Assembly (NCBI GenBank): GCA_040902705.1
Contig: JBBDWT010000204.1
Coordinates: 6,207-70,206 of the forward strand
Length of the DNA stretch: 64,000 nucleotides
Origin: DATBSK01 sp040902705
GTDB taxonomy: Bacteria; Actinomycetota; Acidimicrobiia; IMCC26256; PALSA-555
Direction of reading: 5' to 3'
The translations under genes were made by a program, and so were the position numbers. The notes beneath the pieces are model-generated. The model ran no database searches. It was not told where the DNA came from and saw only the letters and a list, made by a program, of their open reading frames with translations. Within the stretch, counting starts at the first letter, position 1. Each line of letters starts with the position of its first letter. Below are positions 43,173 to 50,452 of the stretch, in pieces.

Positions 43173-44387
43173 TCACGCCGCGTCGGTATCTCGTCGCTCG
43201 GGTTCGCCGAGGTGTTCGTCGGGTGGGACGAGGATCCAGTCGCCGTCGGGTCGGGGGTCGATGGTGTAGCCGTCGTAGGTGATGAGGTCGTGGTGCTCGG
43301 GGCAGGCGGGGCCGAGGATCTCGAACGCGGTGAGCTGGTGCTCGGCGAAGCCCTGGATGTGGTGGCGTTCGAGGTGCTCGGTCCGGTCACAGCCCCGGAC
43401 CTTGCACGTCGGGCTGGCCTCCGCGACCGCGATCTTGAGCGCTTCGGGCACGTGCCGGGTCTGGGTGACGATCGCCCGGACGTCTCGGCCGTAGCGCAGC
43501 ACCAGCTCGAGCAGTCCGTGCGGAAGGACCGCACGTGCATGGGAGACGGGGACGGGTCCGACGCCGGGGATCTCGCACACGCCTTCGCCAGTGGCGGCCT
43601 CGGTGCCCAGGAGTCGGGAGAGGTCGACAGTGATCCGCGTGAGCGGCGTCGCCTTCTTCGACGTCCTCGTCTTGGAGTCGTTCCCGTCGGCACGGTCGGA
43701 CTCGGCGAGGCCGACGAGGGCGTCGAAGCGGTAGGCGTGCTGGGGCTCGTGGCGCCCGTCCCGGCGCGCCTCGTCGAACACCCGGCGTTGCCGCGGAGCG
43801 AGCGTGTCGAGGAGCTTCGCGACCTCGGTGGTGGGCCCGTTGAACGAGCCGTGTGTCTCGACCCCGCGCGTCCAGGTCCGGAAGCCCCGGGTCCGGTGCG
43901 CGCGCCGCTGGGCCTCCTCGAGGTCGGTCACGGCCGCGACGACTCGCTCCTGCTTGCGGGTGAGCTCGCGCATCCCGTCGCGCTCCGCGCAGCGCAACAT
44001 CGAGCTCTCGGACTCCGGCGCCACGGACGCCGCGAGCGTCACCTGCGTGGCCTGTGCGATCGACAGCGAACCGTCGCGCAGCTTCGTCTCGGTCGCCGGC
44101 AGGTCCGCCACACGATCGGCCGTCTGGAGCGCCTGACGCGCCGTGTGCTCGGAGGTTCCCGAGACGTTGGCGAACCACTGCTCCGGAGTCGCTGCGTGCG
44201 ACGTCGTCCGCCAGGAGCTCGCGTCGACCGCGCGCTTGGCGAGGAGGACCTTCGCCGCGGCGAAGAGCCGTTCACCTTGGGCGGCGACTTCGACGAGTCG
44301 TGCCGCGTCGCGTCCCGCGTAGGTCGCAGGGTCGAGTGCAGCGACGGTGTCGCGCAGCTCGGTGGCGATGCGGTCCAGCGTGAACAT
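43173..44387 (-). CDS. DUF222 / HNH endonuclease family protein (13E12-type)
   Basis: A 404-residue protein. The N-terminal helical DUF222 region (about 5-300) includes TSHAATPEQWFANVSGTSEHTARQAL. The C-terminal HNH nuclease has Cys and His in CKVRGCDRTEHLERHHI and CPEHHDLI (about 336-377). Such genes occur in many copies in actinobacterial genomes, are often linked to mobile or repeat loci, and their role is unknown. A ribosome site aaggtgg stands 5 bases before the ATG. Two 40-nt repeats lie just upstream. Confidence 0.9.
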   Translation of the reverse strand: MFTLDRIATELRDTVAALDPATYAGRDAARLVEVAAQGERLFAAAKVLLAKRAVDASSWRTTSHAATPEQWFANVSGTSEHTARQALQTADRVADLPATETKLRDGSLSIAQATQVTLAASVAPESESSMLRCAERDGMRELTRKQERVVAAVTDLEEAQRRAHRTRGFRTWTRGVETHGSFNGPTTEVAKLLDTLAPRQRRVFDEARRDGRHEPQHAYRFDALVGLAESDRADGNDSKTRTSKKATPLTRITVDLSRLLGTEAATGEGVCEIPGVGPVPVSHARAVLPHGLLELVLRYGRDVRAIVTQTRHVPEALKIAVAEASPTCKVRGCDRTEHLERHHIQGFAEHQLTAFEILGPACPEHHDLITYDGYTIDPRPDGDWILVPPDEHLGEPERRDTDAA

Positions 44388-44508
44388 GGGTCCACCTTGT
44401 CAGAGGGGTGTGACAGCTACCCCGTCGAACCGGCCGCGCGCGCGCGGACAGTTCCGAGACCTCGAGAGACACGATCTTGGCGTCACTTCGCTCATCGGCG
44501 CTGCGCGC

Positions 44509-44548
44509 ATGCGTCCCCCGACCCGCTCTGTGACGGTGAGGGACGCAT
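44509..44548 (+). repeat. 40-nt dispersed inverted repeat, copy E2
   Basis: Starts atgcgtcccccgaccc and ends gtgagggacgcat. The outer nine bases pair perfectly (atgcgtccc / gggacgcat on the minus strand). Confidence 0.8.
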
Positions 44549-44574
44549 CAATGACGCGGGCAACGCCCGTCTAC

Positions 44575-44614
44575 CTGCGTCTCCCGACCCGCCCCACGAC
44601 GGTGAGAGACGCAC
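44575..44614 (+). repeat. 40-nt dispersed inverted repeat, copy E3
   Basis: Starts ctgcgtctcccgaccc and ends gtgagagacgcac. It is 26 bases after E2. Against E2 one stem pair changes on both sides (C-G to T-A), keeping the stem. Confidence 0.8.
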
Positions 44615-44639
44615 CCAGGGGTTTGGGCGCGGACGCGAC

Positions 44640-44671
44640 GAGGCCCCGGGCGGGGGGACACCGGGGGCCTC
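44640..44671 (-). terminator. GC-rich hairpin downstream of the HBHA-like gene
   Basis: gaggcccc and gggggcctc pair around a G-rich loop, starting 23 bases after the minus-strand stop at 44694. It lacks a U tract, like many actinobacterial hairpin terminators. Confidence 0.45.
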
Positions 44672-44693
44672 GTGGTGGAGCTCGATGGTGCGG

Positions 44694-45161
44694 TCAGGCG
44701 ACCTTCGGGGACTTCGGGGACTTCGGGGTCTTCGTGGTCTTCGGGGTGGCGGCCGTCGTCGGCGCCTCGCGGCCGAGCAGCGTCCGCGCCTTGGCGGTGC
44801 CGATCTCGGCGATCGCCTGGGCCTTGGCCACCACACGGTCGATGACGGGCTCGACCCGGTCACGCACGTCGGCGATGAGGGGCTCGACCCGCTCGGAGAC
44901 CTTCGCCACGACGGGCTCGACCCGCTCACGAACGTCCTGGACGACCGTGTCGAGCTGCTCGCGTGCATCGCTGAGCGTGCTCTTCGCCGTGGTGCCGGCC
45001 TCGCCGGCCTTCACGTGCGCGGTCGTGCGGGCGCCGTCGGCGCCCTTGGAGACCTTGTCGGCAGCCTGCTGGCCGATGGCGGCCGCCTGCTGCACGCCGA
45101 GCACGCCGACGCCGACCGCCGTGTACGCCGCGTCCTTGACGCTGGTACGCACATCGCTCAT
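44694..45161 (-). CDS. HBHA/LEA-like amphipathic helical protein with Lys/Pro tail
   Basis: A 155-residue low-complexity protein. A short hydrophobic Ala/Gly/Val stretch lies at about 13-30. The middle (about 75-111) repeats an 11-residue unit three times: VRERVEPVVAK, VSERVEPLIAD, VRDRVEPVIDR, predicting an amphipathic helix. The tail repeats a Thr/Ser-Pro-Lys triplet (TPK, TTK, TPK, SPK, SPK), encoded by 9-bp units at 44703-44746. The design resembles mycobacterial HBHA and LEA proteins that bind lipid or glycan surfaces, but homology is not established. It has a classical promoter with leader. Confidence 0.7.
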   Translation of the reverse strand: MSDVRTSVKDAAYTAVGVGVLGVQQAAAIGQQAADKVSKGADGARTTAHVKAGEAGTTAKSTLSDAREQLDTVVQDVRERVEPVVAKVSERVEPLIADVRDRVEPVIDRVVAKAQAIAEIGTAKARTLLGREAPTTAATPKTTKTPKSPKSPKVA

Positions 45162-45167
45162 TGGTGA

Positions 45168-45258
45168 CTCCCTTCGTGTCCCCGCCGCCGTATCCCCGTC
45201 CGGGGATCGCTGTGCAGGGGTTGCTCGCTAGGGTACGCCGTTTGCATAACAGTAGCAA
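45168..45258 (-). promoter_or_regulatory. -35/-10 promoter, leader hairpin and RBS of the HBHA-like gene
   Basis: On the minus strand TTGCTA (45253-45258) and TACCCT (45230-45235) are separated by 17 bases, the textbook spacing. A leader of about 60 bases follows, with a 7-bp stem atccccg / cggggat (45192-45207) and the ribosome site aagggag (45168-45174). This is the best sigma70-like promoter in the window and contrasts with the leaderless type elsewhere. Confidence 0.65.
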
Positions 45259-45346
45259 GCGGTTGTGACCCGATTCACGAGCGCCGGCAACGAGTGCCGG
45301 CGACACCGCACGGCGGACCGTGACGACTCCCGGCGGGGCCTGTCGG

Positions 45347-45352
45347 TACGCT
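45347..45352 (+). promoter_or_regulatory. -10 box TACGCT, leaderless type
   Basis: TACGCT ends 8 bases before ATG 45361. Confidence 0.55.
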
Positions 45353-45360
45353 CCGCGGCG

Positions 45361-48300
45361 ATGACGGCGTCGCCACCGGACCCGACCCCTCCCGGCGCGA
45401 CGGCCGGCCCGGAAGATGTGACGGCTGCGGCCCCGGCCCCGCCGGTCGTCGCAGTCGTCGTGACCCGCAACGCCGGGCCCTTCCTGGAGGAGACGCTGGC
45501 GGCCCTCGGAAGCCAGGACTATCCCGCACTGACCGTCCTGGTGGTCGACGCCGGGTCCGAGCACGACCCCACCGCGCGGGTGGCCGCCGCGCTGCCGACC
45601 GGGTTCGTCCGCCGACTCGGGGGCGCGCCGGGCTTCGGTGGCGCCGCGAACGAGGCGCTCGCGGCCGTCGACGGCGCGGCGTTCTTCCTCGTCTGCCACG
45701 ACGATGTCGCGCTCGACCCCGACGCGATCCGGATCATGGTGGAGGAGGCGTACCGGTCGAACGCCGCGATCGTCGGGCCGAAGCTCGTGCGCGCCGACGA
45801 CGCCACGGTGCTGCTCGAGGTCGGACGCGCGATCGACCGGCTCGGCGGCTCGCACACCGGCATCGAGCCGGACGAGGTCGACCAGGAGCAGCACGACGCG
45901 GTCCGCGACGTCTTCTACGTGTCGAGCGCCACGATGCTCGTGCGCGTCGACCTCTTCCACGAGATCGAGGGGTTCGACCCTGAGGCGTTCCCCGGCTCCG
46001 AGGACCTCGATCTCTGCTGGCGAGCGCGCCTCGCGGGAGCACGGGTCATGGTCGCCCCGGACGCGCGCGGCCGGCATCACGAGGCCGCCGATCAGCGCCT
46101 CGAAGCGGACCTCCCCGACGTCCGCACCGTCGCGCGCACCCGCGTGCGCACGATCCTGAGCTGCTATTCGATCGCCACGCTGCTCTGGGTCGTCCCGTTC
46201 GGGTTCGTGCTGTCGTTCGTCGAGGCGATCGTCTACCTCCCGACGCACCGACGACGGGCCGCGTTCGCCGGGTTCGCGGCGTGGTGGTGGGCGTTCCTCC
46301 ACCTCGGCAACGTCCGGCGCGCGCGACGGCACGCGCAGCACGGACGCGCGATCCACGATGCCGACCTGCACGAGCTCCAGGTCGGCGCGGGTGCACGCTT
46401 CGGCACGTTCCTCACGCAGCATCACGCCGATGATCGGCTGCAGTCGCTGAGCGAGCGGACCCGCGACTCCCTGGAGGCCGTCGCGACGCTGTTCCGGACG
46501 CCCGCGGCGTACGGCCTCCTCGCGGTGCTCGCCCTCGTGCTCATCGGCTCGCGCGAGCTGCTCACCGACGGGGTCCCCTCGGTCGGGACCATGGTCGACT
46601 GGCCGGGCGTGAAGGCGCTCGTCGCCGAGCTCACCTCGGCCTGGCGCCACACCGGGCTCGGCTCGGACGTCGCCGGGCCACCGGCACTCGGGATGATGGC
46701 GGGGCTCGGGACCGTGCTCTTCGGGGGCGTCGGCCTCGCCGAGACGCTCGTGGTCGTCGGGAGCTTCTTCGTGGGGGCTGCGGGTGCGTACCGCCTCGCC
46801 CGTGGGATCGCGGCAGGCCCGGCCGCGGCTGCGACCGCCGCGGTCGTGTACGCGCTCGTCCCGGTACCCCGCAACGCGATCGCCAATGGTCGGCTCGGAC
46901 CGCTCGTCCTGTACGCGCTGCTCCCGTTCCTCGTGCTCCTGCTCGTGCGCGCCGGTGGCTTCCCCGGCACCGCCGGCCGATCGCGGCGCCCGCTGCTCGG
47001 GCTCGCGCTCGGTACCGCGCTGGCGACCGCGTGGTACCCGCCCGCCGCGCTCGCCGTGGTGGTGATCGCGCTCGTGTTCGTCATTGCGTCTGTGGTCTCC
47101 GGCGGGGTCGTCCGCGCGCTGCGCGCGCTCGGCGCGTCCGCCGTCGGTGTCGCCGGGGCCGCGCTGTTGCTGGCACCGTGGACCGTCACCATGCTCGACT
47201 CGCGCGACGACCTCGCCGCGCTGGGCATCGCGTATCGCAGCCGACTCGACCTCTCGCAGGTGCTGCGCTTCGAGTCCGGCCCGGCAGGCGCGGGTCTCGC
47301 GCCCTGGGGGCTGCTCGCCGCCGCGGTGCTCGCAGTGCTGCTCGCACGCGGCCCCCGCCTGGCCTGGGCGATCCGCGCGCTCGCGCTCGTCGTCGCCGGT
47401 GACGCGCTCGTGCTCCTGCCGAGCGAGCTCTCACCGCGCAGCGCGGTCGCTGCGCCCGAGGCCGGGCTGGCGATCGCCGCGGTCGGCGTCGCGTGGGCGG
47501 CGGCCATCGCCGTCGGCGCCGGGTCCGAGGAGCTGAAGGCCGCGGGGCGCTTCGCCGCCCGGCGGCTCCTCGTGGTCGGCGCGGTGGCGGGGGTCGTGCT
47601 CGGTGGTCTCGGGCTCGCCGCCGACACGATCAGCGGCAGGTGGCGCGCGCCCGACGGAAGCTGGGCGACGTCGCTCTCGTTCACGCAGGACGCGACGTTC
47701 GAAGGGGAGTTCCGCATCCTGTGGGTCGGGGACCCGAACGTCCTCCCGCTCGACCCGGTCGAGCTCGATGGCGAGGTCAGCTGGGTGCTGACCCGTGACG
47801 GGCCCGGCGACTCGCGTGCGCTCTGGCGAGCGCCCGAGACGAGCGCGGACGAGGTCATCACGGACGCGGTGTCGGTGGCGCGCGGAGGCAGCACGACCCG
47901 CCTCGGACGGCTGCTCGCTCCGGCCGGGATCCGCTACGTCGCAGTGCCGTTGCGCAACGGGCCCGACGGTGAACGGGGACGATCGGTGCCGTCGGTCCGC
48001 ACGGCGTTGGGGAGCCAGCTCGACCTCACGCGCCTGCGCAGCGAGCCGGGTCTGCTCGTCTACGAGAACCAGGCGTGGGCGCCGGCGCGCGCACTGACCG
48101 CGCGCGAGGTCCCGAACGGCGACGTCCGGCCGCTGCCGAGCGCGGTGCGGACCGACCTGTCCGATGCCACGCCCATCGGCGATGCTCCAGCTCCCGCCGG
48201 CACCGCGCTCCTCGCCGAGGCGTACGACGCCGGGTGGACGGCGGCGAGCAACGGCACCACGCTCACGCACCAACGGGCGTTCGGCTGGGTCAACGGATGG

Positions 48301-48555
48301 ACGAACCCCAACCAGGGGACGGTGGTCTTCGCCCACGACGGCCAGGGCATGCGGTACGCGCTCCTCGGCGGCGAGCTGATCCTCTGGATCGTGGCGATCG
48401 TGTGGTGGCTGCGCGGCCGCAATCGCGAGCGCGCGGCCCGGCTCGCGCAGGCGCGGCGGGCCCGGCTCGAGCGCGCCGCGGTCCCGGCCGACTTCGCGCT
48501 CCAGGCCGACGAGGCCGGGTTCAGCGAGCTCGACGGATTCTGGGACCAGTCGTGA
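45361..48555 (+). CDS. Two-module GT2 glycosyltransferase with large polytopic membrane domain
   Basis: A 1064-residue protein. Residues about 28-290 form a GT-A domain: VVAVVVTRNAGPFLEETL, VLVVDAGS, FFLVCHDDVALDPDA (DD metal site) and PGSEDLDLCWRARLAG (ED). From about 265 to 320 and 395 to 800 there are many hydrophobic helices, then a C-terminal extracytoplasmic region and a last helix near residue 1010. A very basic tail ends the protein. Similar proteins precede DUF5719 genes in other actinobacteria, probably in envelope glycan assembly. Its stop overlaps the next start (GTGA). Confidence 0.83.
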   Translation: MTASPPDPTPPGATAGPEDVTAAAPAPPVVAVVVTRNAGPFLEETLAALGSQDYPALTVLVVDAGSEHDPTARVAAALPTGFVRRLGGAPGFGGAANEALAAVDGAAFFLVCHDDVALDPDAIRIMVEEAYRSNAAIVGPKLVRADDATVLLEVGRAIDRLGGSHTGIEPDEVDQEQHDAVRDVFYVSSATMLVRVDLFHEIEGFDPEAFPGSEDLDLCWRARLAGARVMVAPDARGRHHEAADQRLEADLPDVRTVARTRVRTILSCYSIATLLWVVPFGFVLSFVEAIVYLPTHRRRAAFAGFAAWWWAFLHLGNVRRARRHAQHGRAIHDADLHELQVGAGARFGTFLTQHHADDRLQSLSERTRDSLEAVATLFRTPAAYGLLAVLALVLIGSRELLTDGVPSVGTMVDWPGVKALVAELTSAWRHTGLGSDVAGPPALGMMAGLGTVLFGGVGLAETLVVVGSFFVGAAGAYRLARGIAAGPAAAATAAVVYALVPVPRNAIANGRLGPLVLYALLPFLVLLLVRAGGFPGTAGRSRRPLLGLALGTALATAWYPPAALAVVVIALVFVIASVVSGGVVRALRALGASAVGVAGAALLLAPWTVTMLDSRDDLAALGIAYRSRLDLSQVLRFESGPAGAGLAPWGLLAAAVLAVLLARGPRLAWAIRALALVVAGDALVLLPSELSPRSAVAAPEAGLAIAAVGVAWAAAIAVGAGSEELKAAGRFAARRLLVVGAVAGVVLGGLGLAADTISGRWRAPDGSWATSLSFTQDATFEGEFRILWVGDPNVLPLDPVELDGEVSWVLTRDGPGDSRALWRAPETSADEVITDAVSVARGGSTTRLGRLLAPAGIRYVAVPLRNGPDGERGRSVPSVRTALGSQLDLTRLRSEPGLLVYENQAWAPARALTAREVPNGDVRPLPSAVRTDLSDATPIGDAPAPAGTALLAEAYDAGWTAASNGTTLTHQRAFGWVNGWTNPNQGTVVFAHDGQGMRYALLGGELILWIVAIVWWLRGRNRERAARLAQARRARLERAAVPADFALQADEAGFSELDGFWDQS

Positions 48556-50003
48556 ACGACACCGCTCGGCGCGTCGTGGTGCTCGTGGTGCTCGCGCTCT
48601 TCGTCGCGGGCGGCATCGCGCTGAGCCAGGACGAGTCGGAGGGGACCCGTGCGATGCCGGCCGCGCACCAGCCGATCGACGGTCCCGTGATCTCGCCCGA
48701 GCGCGCGGTGTCCGCATCGTGGTACTGCGCCGAGGGCACGTCGTCGGTGGACGGACGTGCCAACGAGACGGTGATCGTCGGCAACCTCGAGCCCCACGAG
48801 ATCGACATCGCGACCACGGTCATGCCCGGACGCGATCTCGAGATGAAGACGCAGCGCGTCCGGTTGCGTGCGTTCGAGCAGCGGCGCATCGAGATCGATG
48901 ACGTGCTGCGTGCCCCCGAGCTCGGCGTCGTCGTGGAGACGTTCGGCGGGCGGGCCGTCGTCGAGCACGAGGTCGAGGGTTTCGACGACGTGGCCGTCGG
49001 GCCGTGCGCCCGCACCGCCGCGCGCCAGTGGTTCTTCGCCGAAGGGTCCACCGAGCGCGGCACCGAGGACTGGCTCGCCCTCTTCAACCCGTTCGACACC
49101 GACGCGATCGTCGATGTCACGCTGCTCACCGAGGACGGGACCGAAGCACCCGAAGCGGTCCAGGCCCTCGTCGTGCCTCGTCGGTCGCGCGTCTCGGTCG
49201 CCCTGCACGATCTCGCGCAGCGTCAGCTCCAGGTCGGGCTCGCGATCCGGGCCCGAAGCGGGCATGTCGTCGCCGAGCGGACGGAGCGCTTCGACGGCAG
49301 CGACACCCGCAAGGGCATCGCGCTCGCACTGGGCGCGACCGCAGGCGCGCCGCGCTGGCGCCTGCCTGCCGGAGACGCGCAGGACGGTGTGGCGGCGTCG
49401 GTGTCGATCGCGAACTTCACGCGGCGGACGACGCAGGTCGAGGTCGGGTTGCGACTCGACGGCGGCTCGTCCCCACTGCCGGAGACCGTGGCGGTGCGGC
49501 GGAACGCGGTCGTGCGTGTCGACGTCGGCGCGAAGGTGCCGACCGGCACTGGGTATTCAGTGGAGGTGAGCTCGAAGGATGGTACGCCGATCGTCGTCGG
49601 GTCGTTCGGCGCATGGGCGACACCGGCGCCGGTGACCGGTGTCGCGACAACCGGCGCCAGCGCGACCACGGCGACGCAGTGGGCGTTCGCGGTGGGGCGC
49701 CTCACCGACGACGGCGACGCCGTGGTGTCCGCGCTCAACGTCGGCGACGCTCCGATCACCGTGCAGCTGTACGCGTACACCTCCGGGGATCCGGACAGCC
49801 CTGCGAGCGCGCCGGCTCGAGCGGTGCCGGCGGGGGAGCGCGCGGTGCTCTCGCTCGGAGAGCATGGGATCCGTCCCGACCAGGTGATCGTGATCGGCGC
49901 CGACGGCCCGATCGTCGTCGGACGCGAGATCGTCGGGCCCGGAGCGTCGATGGCGCCCGGCGTGCCCTTCCCGGGATCCGCCGGCAGGAGACGACCGGGA
50001 TGA
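48552..50003 (+). CDS. DUF5719-like exported protein
   Basis: A 483-residue protein with one N-terminal signal anchor (about 8-24) and an all-beta-looking body. Repeated modules begin with a Trp-Phe/Tyr motif: ASWYCAEGTSSVDG, RQWFFAEGSTERG and TQWAFAVGRLTDDG, each followed by strands with ATTVMPG- or DVTLLTEDG-like patterns. This matches the actinobacterial DUF5719 family, found next to the preceding type of glycosyltransferase. Function unknown; extracytoplasmic binding or scaffold role is possible. Confidence 0.75.
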   Translation: MNDTARRVVVLVVLALFVAGGIALSQDESEGTRAMPAAHQPIDGPVISPERAVSASWYCAEGTSSVDGRANETVIVGNLEPHEIDIATTVMPGRDLEMKTQRVRLRAFEQRRIEIDDVLRAPELGVVVETFGGRAVVEHEVEGFDDVAVGPCARTAARQWFFAEGSTERGTEDWLALFNPFDTDAIVDVTLLTEDGTEAPEAVQALVVPRRSRVSVALHDLAQRQLQVGLAIRARSGHVVAERTERFDGSDTRKGIALALGATAGAPRWRLPAGDAQDGVAASVSIANFTRRTTQVEVGLRLDGGSSPLPETVAVRRNAVVRVDVGAKVPTGTGYSVEVSSKDGTPIVVGSFGAWATPAPVTGVATTGASATTATQWAFAVGRLTDDGDAVVSALNVGDAPITVQLYAYTSGDPDSPASAPARAVPAGERAVLSLGEHGIRPDQVIVIGADGPIVVGREIVGPGASMAPGVPFPGSAGRRRPG

Positions 50004-50452
50004 TCGTGCAGGTCGCCATCGGCGTCGGTGTTGCCGGCGTCGCGCTCGGCATCGCTTGGTGGTTGAGACACCGGAAGCCGCAGGGCCCGCCGCGCGACGC
50101 GTACCCGGTGCCGCGTCAGCTCGACCGCCACGACTTTGCCCGCCCGGACGCGCCGTGGCTCGTCGCGTACTTCTCGTCGGAGACGTGTGCGTCGTGCCGG
50201 GGGCTCGGGCCCAAGGTCGCGGTGCTCGAGTCGCCTGACGTGTCGACGTCGGAGCTCGCGTTCGCGACGGAGCGTGCGCTCCACGACCGCTACCGGATCG
50301 AGGCGATCCCGATGATCCTCATCGCCGACGCCGAGGGTGTGGTGCGCCGTGCGTTCGTCGGCGCGACCACCGCGACCGACCTGTGGGCGGCGATGGCGGA
50401 GGAGCGTGAGCCCGGGTCGACCCCGGAGGCCGACCTCGGCGCAGCCTTCTAA
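50000..50452 (+). CDS. Membrane-anchored thioredoxin-like protein
   Basis: A 150-residue protein with an N-terminal helix (about 2-22) and a thioredoxin fold. The redox motif is SETCASCRG (CxxC at about 61-64), and the cis-Pro is in RIEAIPMILI. Starting ATGA overlaps the DUF5719 stop. The orientation of the thioredoxin domain is not settled by sequence: after RHRK the domain would be cytoplasmic by the positive-inside rule. The gene ends four bases into the convergent ftsH stop region. Confidence 0.8.
   Translation: MIVQVAIGVGVAGVALGIAWWLRHRKPQGPPRDAYPVPRQLDRHDFARPDAPWLVAYFSSETCASCRGLGPKVAVLESPDVSTSELAFATERALHDRYRIEAIPMILIADAEGVVRRAFVGATTATDLWAAMAEEREPGSTPEADLGAAF

Larger units (their letters stand above)
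44388..44693. other. 306-base gene-free region holding two repeats and a terminator
   Basis: No coding frame with supporting signals is seen. The region holds the upstream region of the HNH gene, two tandem 40-nt inverted repeats (44509-44548, 44575-44614) and a GC-rich hairpin (44640-44671) behind the gene at 44694. Confidence 0.7.

Noticed and set aside
44703..44746. 9-bp tandem repeat (cttcgggga-type) as a minisatellite
   Set aside because: It encodes the Thr/Ser-Pro-Lys triplets of the HBHA-like protein tail in frame, so the protein repeat explains it.
43173..45161. Genomic island or prophage around the HNH gene
   Set aside because: No integrase, phage structural gene, tRNA target or att-like repeat is seen. 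The 40-nt repeats also occur 33 kb away, and base composition looks like the flanks.
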